From contig JBDNJM010000154.1 of assembly GCA_041687755.1 (NCBI GenBank), positions 77,436 to 141,435 on the forward strand: a stretch of 64,000 nucleotides of DNA, in the 5' to 3' direction. Shown here piece after piece: positions 17,156 through 25,787 of the stretch. The first letter of the stretch is position 1, and each line of letters opens with the position of its first letter. Origin of the DNA: JBDNJM01 sp041687755. GTDB taxonomy: Bacteria > Planctomycetota > UBA1135 > GCA-002686595. The translations under genes were made by a program, and so were the position numbers. The notes beneath the pieces were generated by a model that had not been told where the DNA came from, did no database searches, and saw only the letters and a program-made list of their open reading frames with translations.

Positions 17156-18109
17156 CTACAGCAGGCCGAGGTCGCGCAGCGCCTGCACGTCGCGCTCGAC
17201 CTCTCCAGCCGTCCGCTGCAGCGCGATGCGCGACTCGGTGTCGAGCGGCAGCTCCAGGATGCGTTCGGCTCCGCGCGCGCCGAGCACGACCGGAACGCCG
17301 ACGGTCAGGCCTTCGATGCCGTACTCGCCGTTCAGGAGTGCAGCACTCGGCACCAGGCGCTGCTCGTCGCGCAGGATCGAAGCCGCCATGCCGACCGCCG
17401 CCGCCGCGGGCGCGAAGAAGGCGCTCCCCGTGCCGAGCAGCTTGACGATCTCGGCGCCGCCCGCGCGCGTGCGCGCGGCCAGATCTTCGATCTCCGCCGA
17501 GTTCAGGAGGTTGCTGAGCGGCACGCCACCGGCGGAGCAGAAGGCCTGCACCGGAACCATGGAGTCGCCGTGGGCGCCCAGCACCAGCGTGTCGATGTCG
17601 CGCGTGGCGATGCCGGTGCGCTCGCCCAAGAACATCGCGAAGCGCGCGGAGTCGAGCGCGCCCGCCATGCCGAGCACGCGCTGGGCCGGAAAGCCCAGCT
17701 TCGCGCGCAGCAGATGCGTCATCGGGTCCAGCGGGTTCGTGACGCAGATCACACAGGCCTCGGGGCTGCCGGTGCGCACGTACTCGGCGACCTGAACCAT
17801 CACACGCCCGTTCACCTCGAGCAGGTCCGAGCGGCTCATGCCCGGCTTGCGCGGGCGGCCTGCCGTGACGATCACCAGATCCGATCCGTTGGCCAGCGCG
17901 GGGTCGCTGCCGCCCGTCACCTTCGCGGTGAAGCCCAACAGCCCGGCTGACTGGGCCAGGTCCAGGGCGATGCCCTTGGCGCGCCCCTCGTCGATGTCGA
18001 GCAACACGATCTCGGGCGCGAGCTCGCGCTGGCAGGCGAGCAGGGCGCAGATCATCCCCACGTGGCCGGCTCCGACCACCGCGAGCTTGGGCTGGACGAC
18101 TTGGTTCAT
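17156..18109 (-). CDS. mdh: Malate dehydrogenase, LDH-like type
   Basis: NAD-dependent oxidation of malate to oxaloacetate. 317 residues from ATG at 18109; an in-frame upstream start (18157) adds 16 residues not seen in the family. Rossmann motif VGAGHVGMICALLACQ at residues ~12-27, VTAGRPRKPGMSRSDLL (the Arg in this loop selects malate over lactate), VTNPLDPMT and the catalytic histidine in LGAHGDSMVP. The start also fits a TACCGT hexamer 8 bases upstream. First gene of the mdh-fumC pair. Confidence 0.95.
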   Translation of the reverse strand: MNQVVQPKLAVVGAGHVGMICALLACQRELAPEIVLLDIDEGRAKGIALDLAQSAGLLGFTAKVTGGSDPALANGSDLVIVTAGRPRKPGMSRSDLLEVNGRVMVQVAEYVRTGSPEACVICVTNPLDPMTHLLRAKLGFPAQRVLGMAGALDSARFAMFLGERTGIATRDIDTLVLGAHGDSMVPVQAFCSAGGVPLSNLLNSAEIEDLAARTRAGGAEIVKLLGTGSAFFAPAAAAVGMAASILRDEQRLVPSAALLNGEYGIEGLTVGVPVVLGARGAERILELPLDTESRIALQRTAGEVERDVQALRDLGLL

Positions 18110-18117
18110 GGCCGCCA

Positions 18118-18123
18118 ACGGTA
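18118..18123 (-). promoter_or_regulatory. Candidate -10 element for mdh, leaderless spacing
   Basis: Minus-strand TACCGT lies 8 bases before the mdh ATG, so transcription would start at or next to the start codon. It is one of several genes in this window with this spacing. The match is loose and overlaps a GGTACC palindrome. Confidence 0.35.
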
Positions 18124-18167
18124 CCGGCCCGGCCAGGACGGGGCCAGACCTGCTCAAGCGCCGATCG

Positions 18168-18299
18168 GTCTGGCCGGGGGGAACGATACGGTGCCAGGCA
18201 CAAAGTCGCCGGTCAGGCGGCCTTCCGGCAGCAAAGCTGTGGTAGGCCGCCTGACCGGCGACCTTGTGCCTGGCACCGTATCGTTCCCTCCGGCCAGAC
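18168..18299. repeat. Large palindromic element with 55-base arms
   Basis: Arms 18168-18222 and 18245-18299 are inverted copies differing at two positions, with a 22-base loop. Each arm contains cgatacggtgccaggcacaa, with a nested GTGCCAGGCAC palindrome. The element lies between mdh and the HEAT protein gene, both minus strand. It resembles REP/MITE-like elements mobilised in trans by a transposase encoded elsewhere. No transposase and no clear target duplication are visible here. Confidence 0.85.
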
Positions 18300-18397
18300 G
18301 CCGAGTGCTCGCTCGCCGAACGTCCCCCGCTCGCACGGGGAGGCTCTGCGTGCTGTTGAGCTCGCGGGCTCGCGCAGCGCCTACTCTCGCCTGCCCC

Positions 18398-19480
18398 TCA
18401 CGGCGCGTCGGACCCCGAGCGCTCCCACCAGTCGCGCCAGTTGTCCACCGACCGGGCCCGATCCGAGCGGTCGGCGCTCGGCTCGAAGTCGAAGTTGCGG
18501 CCGGTCAGCGCGCGCAGGCTCAGCACCGCGGCCTCGCGCACGCTGCTCTCCTCGTCCTCGAGCGCGTCGATCAGCGCCGGGACCGCTGCGCTGCTGCCCA
18601 ACTCACCGAGCACCCGCGCCGCGGCCATGCGGACGAACAGATCCTCGTCTCGGAGGGCGCCGGTCAGGTAGGGCGCCGCTGCGGGGTCCCCCGCCAGTCC
18701 GATCTTCTCCACGGCGTCCCAGCGCACGTCCGACTCGGCGGAAGTCAGGGCTTCCACGTGCACCCGCCAGGCCTGGTTCGCTTGCACCGCCGCGGCCCCC
18801 GCGACCGCCACCTCGGGGGCCGCAGCCCGATCGAGTCGCTCGAGCATCGAGCGCGCTAGGACCTCCAGGTCCGCCTCCGCCCGGGCCAGTCCGGCCTCTA
18901 GCCGCTCCATCCGTCCGGGCGGAACCCGCAGGTCCTCGATGCGGGCGTTGAGCGCCTCGAAGCGCACCATGTTCGTCTCGTCGGAGCCGCGCAGCTGCTC
19001 CTGAAGCCGCGTGAGCTGCTCCGCGATCTCGCCCAGCCGCTCCGCGACGTCCTCCGCCTGCAGCGTCAGGCGCACGCTGTCGGCCGCGCGGTCGTCGTCC
19101 ACCTCGGCCAGGTTCGCGCGCAGCTTCGTCAGCTGCAGCCCGAAGCCGTCGGAGCTGCGGCCCGCCGCTTCCGCGCGTCCCTCGAGCGCGTCGAGCCGGT
19201 CCTGTAGGCCGAAGCCCCACCAGCACCCGCCGGTCACGGCCACGACGCCGGCGACCGAGAGCCCGAGCAGCGCCAGCTTCGAGCCGAGGCTGCCGCGATG
19301 GCGCGGCACACGCGACACGGCGCCCGCGGCCACCGCCCCCGCCGCGGCGTGCTCTCCGCCGCCCATCGCCTTGTCGCAGGCGCTGCAGACAACCCGGCCC
19401 GAGCGCTCCTGTGCGCGCCCCTCAGAAAGGTCCGAGATCGGAACGGACTCGTTGCAGATGTCGCAGAAGCGGATGTCCAT
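18398..19480 (-). CDS. Zinc-ribbon membrane protein with coiled coil and HEAT repeats
   Basis: 360 residues from the second ATG at 19480 (19486 adds two). Order: a treble-clef-like metal site, FCDICNESV at residues ~5-13 and VVCSACDKAM near 35; a linker; one membrane helix (LALLGLSVAGVVAVTGGCWW, ~72-92); a long coiled coil (~100-215, rich in Leu/Glu/Arg heptads); then HEAT repeats of the PBS-lyase type (AAPYLTGALRDEDLFVRMAA, AVPALIDALEDEESSVREAA). Metal-binding, membrane and scaffold parts in one chain suggest a membrane-bound assembly or sensing protein; function unknown. I prefer 19480 because a TAGAGC hexamer lies 8 bases upstream of it. Confidence 0.78.
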   Translation of the reverse strand: MDIRFCDICNESVPISDLSEGRAQERSGRVVCSACDKAMGGGEHAAAGAVAAGAVSRVPRHRGSLGSKLALLGLSVAGVVAVTGGCWWGFGLQDRLDALEGRAEAAGRSSDGFGLQLTKLRANLAEVDDDRAADSVRLTLQAEDVAERLGEIAEQLTRLQEQLRGSDETNMVRFEALNARIEDLRVPPGRMERLEAGLARAEADLEVLARSMLERLDRAAAPEVAVAGAAAVQANQAWRVHVEALTSAESDVRWDAVEKIGLAGDPAAAPYLTGALRDEDLFVRMAAARVLGELGSSAAVPALIDALEDEESSVREAAVLSLRALTGRNFDFEPSADRSDRARSVDNWRDWWERSGSDAP

Positions 19481-19488
19481 GGTCATGA

Positions 19489-19494
19489 GCTCTA
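19489..19494 (-). promoter_or_regulatory. Candidate -10 element for the zinc-ribbon HEAT gene
   Basis: Minus-strand TAGAGC lies 8 bases before the ATG at 19480 but only 2 bases before the ATG at 19486. If it is a real -10, it favours the second ATG and a leaderless transcript. Confidence 0.4.
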
Positions 19495-19774
19495 GTGCGC
19501 AGGTCAGCGGTGGGTCGAGCGAGGGGGGGGGCGGCGGTGGTCGCGTCGAGCTGCGCTCCCGCGCCCCCCATTGCCCCTGCGCGGCCCGCGACCGGGCCCG
19601 CCCTCCCTCTATCCGAAGGCATCCGGCCTGCTACCGCCAGGCTCTGACGAAGATCCCCGTCGCCCGCGTCCCGGTTCCCGTCCTGGGGGCCCTCCCCCGG
19701 CGCGGCGCCGACCCGAGGGATGGAATCCGCGGCGGGGCGCCCGGCCGCGGGTGCCTCCACGACGCCCCATGTCC

Positions 19775-19780
19775 TAGAAT
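19775..19780 (+). promoter_or_regulatory. Candidate -10 element (TAGAAT) for the TPR gene, leaderless spacing
   Basis: TAGAAT is one of the best -10 matches in this GC-rich window and ends 8 bases before the ATG at 19789. There is no room for a ribosome-binding site in the transcript. No strong -35 seen. Confidence 0.5.
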
Positions 19781-19788
19781 CGCCCTTC

Positions 19789-20196
19789 ATGGAGGACGCC
19801 CACGCGCTCGAAATCCCCGCCGATCTGGCCCGGCGCCTGGACCGTTGTGGCTCGGAGTTCCTGGCAGAGTTCCTCGGCGCCGAGCTCGAACGGCACCCCG
19901 GGAACCTCAAGGCCCTGGCCGAGCGCGCCGAAGTGCTGACCCATCTGGGCCGCATCGAGGAGGGCCTCGGACTCGATCGGCAGCTCGTCGAACTCGTCCC
20001 CCGCGACCCCACCGCGCACTACAACCTCGCCTGCTCGCTCACCCTCGTGGGGCACCTGGAGGACGCGCTTGCCGAACTGGAGACGGCCGTCGAGCTCGGC
20101 TACGACGATCCCGCGCACCTGGGCCGCGACGAAGACCTCGCGCGCCTGCGGGGCCTGCCGCGCTTCCGAGCGCTGATGGAGCGGCTCGACGCGTGA
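19789..20196 (+). CDS. Small cytoplasmic TPR protein
   Basis: 135 residues from ATG at 19789; the longer frame from 19720 would cross the promoter-like TAGAAT and is rejected. No signal peptide. Contains two to three TPR units (RHPGNLKALAERAEVLTHLG, DPTAHYNLACSLTLVGHLED) and ends in a LARLRGLPRFRALMERL motif often seen at the end of bacterial TPR proteins. Likely a protein-interaction adaptor; partner unknown. Confidence 0.75.
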   Translation: MEDAHALEIPADLARRLDRCGSEFLAEFLGAELERHPGNLKALAERAEVLTHLGRIEEGLGLDRQLVELVPRDPTAHYNLACSLTLVGHLEDALAELETAVELGYDDPAHLGRDEDLARLRGLPRFRALMERLDA

Positions 20197-20210
20197 GCGT
20201 GCCCGGAACG

Positions 20211-20255
20211 CGCGACGGCGCGCGGCCCCAGAAACTGGAACCGCGCGCCGTCGCG
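20211..20255. terminator. Perfect 15-base hairpin between converging genes
   Basis: Arms cgcgacggcgcgcgg (20211-20225) and ccgcgcgccgtcgcg (20241-20255) are perfectly complementary with a 15-base loop. It lies between the TPR gene (+) and the HEAT lipoprotein gene (-), and fits a bidirectional terminator. Confidence 0.75.
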
Positions 20256-20274
20256 ACCGAGCGATCAGGTGCTG

Positions 20275-20883
20275 CTAGCGCAGCGGGTCGCCGGAGTACT
20301 TGAGCCACCAGCGCTCCCAGGCGGCGATCGCGATCTCGCGGCTCGTCTCGGTCGAGTCCTCGTCGTAGCCGAGGTCTTCCCCGGTGGACTCGAGCAGCGC
20401 CGTAATCGCCAGGCGGCGCGTGAAGCGGCGCTCGTCGGACAGGCCCTCGATCAGCATCGGGATCTCGCGCCAGTCACCGAGGCGGACCAGGGTGCGCGCG
20501 CGCTCTAGCTTCAGGTCGTGCGTGCGCTCGATCGGCTCCCAATCCGCGGCACGAATGGAGTCGACCAGGCGGCGGTCACCCGTGATGCCCAACGCGGCGA
20601 ACGAGGCGGCAGCCACCTCATCGCGAGGATCGGACAACAGGCCGAGGAGCGTTTCGTAGGCCGGCTCACCGACGCCGGCGAACCAGCGGATCAGCTCGAG
20701 CCGCTCGATGCTGCGCACATAGGGCAGCTGATCGGCCTCGTCCTGGAGCTGGCTCCTCAGCAGCGGCGACGGCGTCAGCCAACGGCCCTTGGCCGGCTCG
20801 GACTGGGAGACTTGCTTCGTCGAACTGCAGCTGGCGAGGACCAGTAGCGTCGCCAGGGAGAGCACGGTGCGGGAAATGGACAT
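20275..20883 (-). CDS. HEAT-repeat lipoprotein
   Basis: 202 residues from ATG at 20883. The start gives a lipoprotein signal, MSISRTVLSLATLLVLASC, with lipobox LASC, so the mature protein is anchored by lipid-modified Cys19. The body has HEAT/PBS-like helical repeats (GEPAYETLLGLLSDPRDEVA, IPMLIEGLSDERRFTRRLAI) and ends WERWWLKYSGDPLR. The open frame extends far upstream but would overlap the vWA gene and lose the signal. It lies 124 bases downstream of the vWA gene on the same strand and probably belongs to that operon. Confidence 0.8.
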   Translation of the reverse strand: MSISRTVLSLATLLVLASCSSTKQVSQSEPAKGRWLTPSPLLRSQLQDEADQLPYVRSIERLELIRWFAGVGEPAYETLLGLLSDPRDEVAAASFAALGITGDRRLVDSIRAADWEPIERTHDLKLERARTLVRLGDWREIPMLIEGLSDERRFTRRLAITALLESTGEDLGYDEDSTETSREIAIAAWERWWLKYSGDPLR

Positions 20884-21007
20884 CGGTCGGTGGGCGTGGG
20901 GACGTAGGACGATTCGAGCGCTCCTCGCGGAGCAGCTGCTACGGGTCCCATCGACTCGGCACCGGCTGGACTTGATGCCGCTCTCAGGGCCAGCCCCGGC
21001 GGTCCCT

Positions 21008-23560
21008 TCAGCGGGAGCCAGCCGCCCGAAACGAGGGAGCCAGCGCGACCAGCGCCAGGCCCAGGGCCAGCACCAGGGCAACCAACGCCTCGCGCGACGT
21101 CCTGCCGCCGGTGCCGCGGTCAGGGCGCGCCGGCCGGAAGCCGCCCGTGCGGGCCTCCGGAAGGCCCCCGAGCCGGCGCGCGGGCCGCTGGCGCTCGGGG
21201 TCTGGGCGCGCGGGCGCAAACAGGACGAGGTCGGCGCCCTGCCCGACCGCACCCTTGAGCCGCAGCCCCAGGGGCGTGCGAAACTCGAGGCGTTCCTCGG
21301 GCACGGCAGCGACGAGGCTGCGGGGGCCCTCAGGCTCGAAGCGCAGCACCAGGTCCGCCGCGGCCCGCCCGTCCCGCAGCTCGCGCTCCAGGGGTCGTCC
21401 GAGCAGCCCCGCGGCGTCCATGGACGCCGTGCCCGACAGGCGCAGGGCCGCCCCGTCCGGCGTCCAGGACAACACGGGCAGCTCGATGCCCTCGCCGGCC
21501 GCGATCCATCCGAGGAGGCTCCCCCACACGTCCCGCCGCCCGGCCCAGTCAGGACCCCACTCGGCAGCCGGCGAGCCAAGGAAGCTCGCGACCCGACCCG
21601 CGCCGCGCCGCCACACGGCCAGGAGCGGGCGCGGCTTCCCGCCCGCTGCGTCCAGGATCTGCCAGGGCACCTCCGCCCGCTCGCGCGCGACGCCCAGCAG
21701 CGCGCGCTCCAGCGCCGGCAGCTCCACGGCCGGCAGCAGGTTGGTTCCGGCGGTCAGCGCACCCGTCCGCCCACCCGCGAGCTGCGGCCGGCGCGCGACG
21801 CGCTCGGCCGAGACCTCCTCGATCAGCATCCGCCGCAGCGCCTCGGGGACGTCCACCCGGCGCACCGGCTCGCCCGGCGGAGAGAGCGCCGCGAGGTGCT
21901 CCAGATCGAGGCGCTCGCCCACGGCGATCCCGACGAGCCGCGTCGCGCTGCCTTCGAAGGCCGCGTGCAGCTCGACCGCCCGCTCGTCGCGTCGCGGCGG
22001 TCGGTTCTCGCGCCCGTCGGTCAGCAGCAGCACGAGCAGCGAGCGCTGCTCGCCCGCGGCGCGCAGTCCGGCGAGCTGTTCGAGCGAGTCCAGGATCTCG
22101 GTCGTGCCGCTCGGACGGCCCAGCTCGAGCAGGCGCTTGGCCACCTCGGCCCGCGCGGCCGCCGTGCGCCCCTCGAGCCGCTGTTCGGGGCCGAGCGCCG
22201 CCGTGAAGAAGCGCAGCCCCAGGCCGTCGCCGGGCGGCGTGGACTTCGCCAGCTCCAGCGCCGCGCGACGCACCGCCTCGAACGGTTCGCCGGCCATCGA
22301 GCCCGAGCCGTCGACCAGCAGCAGCACGTCGCGCGCCGGGCGCTCGAGTGGCGCGGCCACCGCCGGCAGCAGGTCGAGCACCCCGCCGTCCGCTTCCGGC
22401 ACGAGCTGCGACGTCCCGCCGAGCGTGAGCAATCCGCCACCGCGCTGGACGAAGCTGTCGAGCGCTTCGGCGGGCAGGCTCGAGGGCGGCACGTCGTACG
22501 CAACCACCCCCTCGACGCGCTCCAGCGCCGCGCCCAACGCGTCGGGCGCCACCGGAATCCAGCTTGGCAGCCCGCCCTCGGGAGCGCCATCGAGCCCTAG
22601 CCCAAGTGCAGCGGCCGCCTCGGAAGCGCGGCCATCGGACGTCACCAGAGCGATCCGCGGGCCCGCGCCTCCGCGCCCGAACAGACGCCGCTCCAGGTCG
22701 TCGGGGCTCGGGTCGGGCAGTCGCACGAGCTGGCCGTCGCGACGGCCGAGCGCCGACACGCGTACGCTCAGCTCAAAAGCCCCCTCGGGCACCGGGCCCA
22801 GGTCCAGCTCGAACGCCGCCCGCCTCTGCCCCTGGGGCCAGGGAGCCGCGGACTCGGAGCTTTCGGACCGCTCGCCGCGCGTTACCTCACAGGTGAAGCG
22901 CACCTCGGCGGGCTCGGGTCCGGCGAGGCATTCGACCTCGACGCGCACGCTGCCCTCGGTCCCGGCCTGCAGGGCCGGCGCGAGCCGCGCGTCCACCAGC
23001 GCGAGGTCGGTGCGATCGGCCGCCCCGAGCCGCTCCAGGTGGAGCTCCACCCCGCTTGCGGCGAGCCGCTCAAGGCCGTCTGCAGGACCCGGTCCGGTGA
23101 AGCTGCCGTCGCCGATCAGCCACAGGGCCGCGTCCCGGGGCGCGGCGCGCTCCAGTTCACGCTCCGCGAGGCCCAGGGCGAGGTCCAGCCGGCTGCCGGC
23201 CCCGCCCAGGTCGCGCGGACGCAGGTCGAGCGGTCGCGCGCTGGGCCCCCCGCGCGCCGCCAGGCGACGGGAGAACTCTTCTGCGCCGACCGGTTCCAGC
23301 AGCACGCGCGCGCTCTCAGCAAACACGAGCAGGCCGAGCCGCGTCTCGCTGCCGTCGAGCTCCCGAGCCCGCCGGGCCAGACAATCGCGCACCTCCTGCA
23401 CCCAGCCGCTGCGCGGCGCGACGGCACTATCCGAGACGTCGAGCGCGATCCACTGGATGGCCGGAGGCCGTTCGACCTCGCGCGCGCGGGCCGCCCAAGC
23501 CGCCCAGAGCGCCGCGCAGGCCGCCAGCGCGATCAGCCCCCCGCGCGTGCGGGGCGTCAA
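21008..23560 (-). CDS. Membrane protein with von Willebrand factor A domain (BatA-like)
   Basis: 850 residues from a TTG at 23560 that overlaps the mnmA stop (TTGA). An N-terminal helix (LIALAACAALWAAWAA) leads to an outer segment with a degenerate vWA-like domain (residues ~35-190, lacking the metal site), a beta-rich part, and a class I amidotransferase-like fold. A proper vWA domain with MIDAS motif DGSGSMAG near residue 415 and LLTDGREN follows. It closes with a membrane helix (LVALVLALGLALVALAPSF). This architecture occurs in aerotolerance/BatA-type and amidotransferase-like planctomycete membrane proteins. Probably a metal-dependent binding protein facing the periplasm; ligand unknown. 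Confidence 0.78.
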   Translation of the reverse strand: MTPRTRGGLIALAACAALWAAWAARAREVERPPAIQWIALDVSDSAVAPRSGWVQEVRDCLARRARELDGSETRLGLLVFAESARVLLEPVGAEEFSRRLAARGGPSARPLDLRPRDLGGAGSRLDLALGLAERELERAAPRDAALWLIGDGSFTGPGPADGLERLAASGVELHLERLGAADRTDLALVDARLAPALQAGTEGSVRVEVECLAGPEPAEVRFTCEVTRGERSESSESAAPWPQGQRRAAFELDLGPVPEGAFELSVRVSALGRRDGQLVRLPDPSPDDLERRLFGRGGAGPRIALVTSDGRASEAAAALGLGLDGAPEGGLPSWIPVAPDALGAALERVEGVVAYDVPPSSLPAEALDSFVQRGGGLLTLGGTSQLVPEADGGVLDLLPAVAAPLERPARDVLLLVDGSGSMAGEPFEAVRRAALELAKSTPPGDGLGLRFFTAALGPEQRLEGRTAAARAEVAKRLLELGRPSGTTEILDSLEQLAGLRAAGEQRSLLVLLLTDGRENRPPRRDERAVELHAAFEGSATRLVGIAVGERLDLEHLAALSPPGEPVRRVDVPEALRRMLIEEVSAERVARRPQLAGGRTGALTAGTNLLPAVELPALERALLGVARERAEVPWQILDAAGGKPRPLLAVWRRGAGRVASFLGSPAAEWGPDWAGRRDVWGSLLGWIAAGEGIELPVLSWTPDGAALRLSGTASMDAAGLLGRPLERELRDGRAAADLVLRFEPEGPRSLVAAVPEERLEFRTPLGLRLKGAVGQGADLVLFAPARPDPERQRPARRLGGLPEARTGGFRPARPDRGTGGRTSREALVALVLALGLALVALAPSFRAAGSR

Positions 23561-24738
23561 GGCCGCTGCTCGCCCGCAAGCCCGGCAGCTGTTCCCCGCG
23601 TCGGCCGCTCGACCCGTCCGATCCAGCCTCCGCCAACCATGCGATCGCCCAGGTAGAACGCCGCGCCCTGGCCGGACGTGACGGCCAGCTGCGGCTCGGC
23701 GAGGTCGACTCGCGCGCGGCCGTCCTCGAGCAATCGCACCCGCGCCTCGGCCGGCCGGTGGTGGTAGCGGATCTGCACCAGGAACTCGGCCTCGGGTTGC
23801 GGGTCGATGCCGATCCAGTTCGGAATCGTCGTCTCGAACCAGCTCGAACGACCCTCGTCCTCGGTGCCGAGCACGACCGTGCCGGTCTCGGGGATCAGAT
23901 CCACGACGTACATCGGGGTCGCGGAACCGCCCACGCCGTGGCCGCGGCGCTGGCCGATCGTGAAGCGCTCGAGCCCCTCGTGTTCGCGCAAGCGACGACC
24001 CGCCGTGTCCACGATCCAGCCCAGGTTCGGCTCGACGCCACGCTCAGCCAGGAGCCGGCGGTAGTCGTTGCCCGGAACGAAACAGATCTCTTGGCTGTCC
24101 GGCTTGTCCGCGGTGCGCAGCCCCATTTCCGCGGCGATCTCGCGCACGCGCGGCTTCTCCAGCTCGCCCAGCGGCAGGCGCGTGCGCGCCAAGAAACGCT
24201 CTTCCACTGAGAAAAGCTGATACGACTGATCTTTCTTGCGGTCTACGCCACGGCGCAAGACGACGCGGCCGTCCTCCAGGGCGATGCGCGCGTAGTGACC
24301 GGTCGCGACGCCGACCGCGCCCAGCTCCACGGCCAGCTCCAGCAGCCGCTTGAACTTCAGGTCGCGGTTGCAGACCGCGCACGGGTTCGGCGTGCGGCCG
24401 GAGCGATACTCGTCCACGAAGTAATCGATCAGTCCACCGAACTCCACTCCGAGGTCCACCGCCTGGAACGGCACGCCCAGTTTCGAGGCAACCATGCGCG
24501 CATCGCGCGCGTCGTTGACCGAGCAGCAGGACTTCTTACCGGCCTCCTCCGCCGTCAACTTCACGCCATTGCGCATGAACAGCCCGACCAGCGGGTGCCC
24601 CTCCTCGCGCAGCAGGTGCGCGGCCACGGAGCTGTCCACCCCACCGCTCATCGCGATCACGAGGCGGTTGGAGGGGTCGAAGGCGCGCCCGTCAAAGGGC
24701 GGGCCGGCGTCGGAATCGGAGTCGATGGAGGAGCGCAT
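23557..24738 (-). CDS. mnmA: tRNA-specific 2-thiouridylase MnmA
   Basis: Installs the 2-thio group on U34 of Lys, Glu and Gln tRNAs, using ATP to adenylate the base. 393 residues. PP-loop MSGGVDSS at 30-37; catalytic cysteines in NPCAVC (C120) and SQEICFVP (C219); DQSYQLF and RFTIGQRRG also match. ATG at 24738 gives a short ~22-residue extension before the PP-loop strand; the much longer open frame upstream is repeat-rich and rejected. Followed directly by the vWA gene. The partner enzyme MnmG is also in this window, about 14 kb away. Confidence 0.95.
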   Translation of the reverse strand: MRSSIDSDSDAGPPFDGRAFDPSNRLVIAMSGGVDSSVAAHLLREEGHPLVGLFMRNGVKLTAEEAGKKSCCSVNDARDARMVASKLGVPFQAVDLGVEFGGLIDYFVDEYRSGRTPNPCAVCNRDLKFKRLLELAVELGAVGVATGHYARIALEDGRVVLRRGVDRKKDQSYQLFSVEERFLARTRLPLGELEKPRVREIAAEMGLRTADKPDSQEICFVPGNDYRRLLAERGVEPNLGWIVDTAGRRLREHEGLERFTIGQRRGHGVGGSATPMYVVDLIPETGTVVLGTEDEGRSSWFETTIPNWIGIDPQPEAEFLVQIRYHHRPAEARVRLLEDGRARVDLAEPQLAVTSGQGAAFYLGDRMVGGGWIGRVERPTRGTAAGLAGEQRP

Positions 24739-25141
24739 AGGGGCGGCGGGGCTCCGCTCGAATGCCGATCGGTGGGCCCGACATGGAGCATGGGACAAGA
24801 TCCGGCCCCCGCCAACCGCAGCCTCGCAGATCCCTCTGGAGTGCCGGGTCAAGTGCCCGCTGAAGCGCGCTGTGAACGGCCCATCCGAGGCCCCGGGCAC
24901 CGCGAGGGTGGCGGAGGCCCCGGACAGCTCCCCTCGAGATCGGTCGCCGCAGACCGGACGGGCGGCTCCATCCACCGCTCCGTCCAGCGCTCCGTCCGGC
25001 GCTCCGTCCGGCGGGAGCCCTTGGAGGTCCCGCGCGGATCTCGTACCGTCTGCGGCCCTTGTACCGCCGAGTCCGGCCCCCAGGTCGTCGACCGGCGCGC
25101 ACCCGGCCAGGCCCCCGAGAGCTACCCCCGAGCCTCCCCCG
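24739..25141. other. Divergent intergenic region mnmA / yajC
   Basis: About 400 bases with a 12-base tandem repeat in the middle. The repeat aside, I see no supported gene; the frames across it are Gly/Ala/Asp repeats on one strand and Arg/Pro/Ser on the other. A gtaccgtctgcggcccttgtaccg stretch near 25045-25065 may hold a yajC promoter, but this is weak. Confidence 0.4.
24965..25012. repeat. 12-base tandem repeat between mnmA and yajC
   Basis: Four units: gctccatccacc, gctccgtccagc, and two of gctccgtccggc. Units diverge progressively from one end. This is the second of three period-12 repeats in the window. Confidence 0.85.
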
Positions 25142-25594
25142 ATGTCGACCCTGTCCCCCCTGCTGTCCACTCTGCTGCCGCCCCTGCCCCTGACGTCCTC
25201 CCGACCCGAGGCGCCGACGCTCGAGGGACCCGGCCTGACCTTCAGCACGACCGAGTACGCCTCGCAAACGACGCCCACCGGATCCGGAGCTCCGTCGGAG
25301 GGGGCAGCGCCCGGCCTGTTCAGCTCGCCCTGGATTCCGATTGTGATGATCGGCGCGATCATGTGGTTCGTCGTGATCGGACCGGAGCGCAAGCAGCGCA
25401 AGCAGCGCGAGACGATGCTGAGCGCCCTCAAGAAGGGCGACCGGGTGATGTCGAACTCTGGTTTGTTCGGCTCGGTGACGGACGTTCGCGAAACGGTCGT
25501 GCTGCTGCAGATCGCCGATGGCGTGCGAGTCAAGATGGCGCGCAGCTCGATTCAGACGATCATCGAAAAGGACGCCGAGACCGACGGCGAGTAG
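25142..25594 (+). CDS. yajC: Preprotein translocase accessory subunit YajC
   Basis: 150 residues from ATG at 25142. After a ~65-residue hydrophilic/Pro-rich lead-in there is a single membrane helix (IPIVMIGAIMWFVVI) followed by the YajC hallmark GPERKQRKQRE, then the cytoplasmic domain MLSALKKGDRVMSNSGLFGS with KMARSSIQTII. YajC binds SecDF and the Sec translocon. The lead-in is longer than in E. coli. The start could be internal, but no good ATG lies closer to the helix. secD/secF are not beside it, unlike the common order. Confidence 0.88.
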   Translation: MSTLSPLLSTLLPPLPLTSSRPEAPTLEGPGLTFSTTEYASQTTPTGSGAPSEGAAPGLFSSPWIPIVMIGAIMWFVVIGPERKQRKQRETMLSALKKGDRVMSNSGLFGSVTDVRETVVLLQIADGVRVKMARSSIQTIIEKDAETDGE

Positions 25595-25787
25595 ACGACC
25601 CCGGCGACTGCTGGCCCGCGCGGTGCCTTCCGTTTCTCGTCGTCCGCGCGGTCCAGGCGGTGAGCAGCCGTGACAATTGGCGCTGCCCGAGCGAAGTGCC
25701 TCTCTGTTGCTCAGCGGCCCATCGGCTGACGCCGTTGGAGCGGACAGAACGCTCCTGGATGGCGCCAGGCGCCAGGATTCACCAAGC

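Larger units (their letters stand above)
19487..19788. other. Divergent intergenic region
   Basis: About 300 bases between divergently transcribed HEAT and TPR genes. It holds candidate -10 elements next to each start codon and otherwise no recognisable gene or RNA. Confidence 0.5.

Noticed and set aside
20789..23681. Two long plus-strand frames (603 and 856 codons) antisense to the vWA gene
   Set aside because: Shadows of the opposite strand; low-complexity Arg/Ser/Pro sequence and no domain.
1240..25020. CRISPR array suspicion from the 12-base repeats
   Set aside because: Units are directly adjacent without spacers and there are no cas genes.
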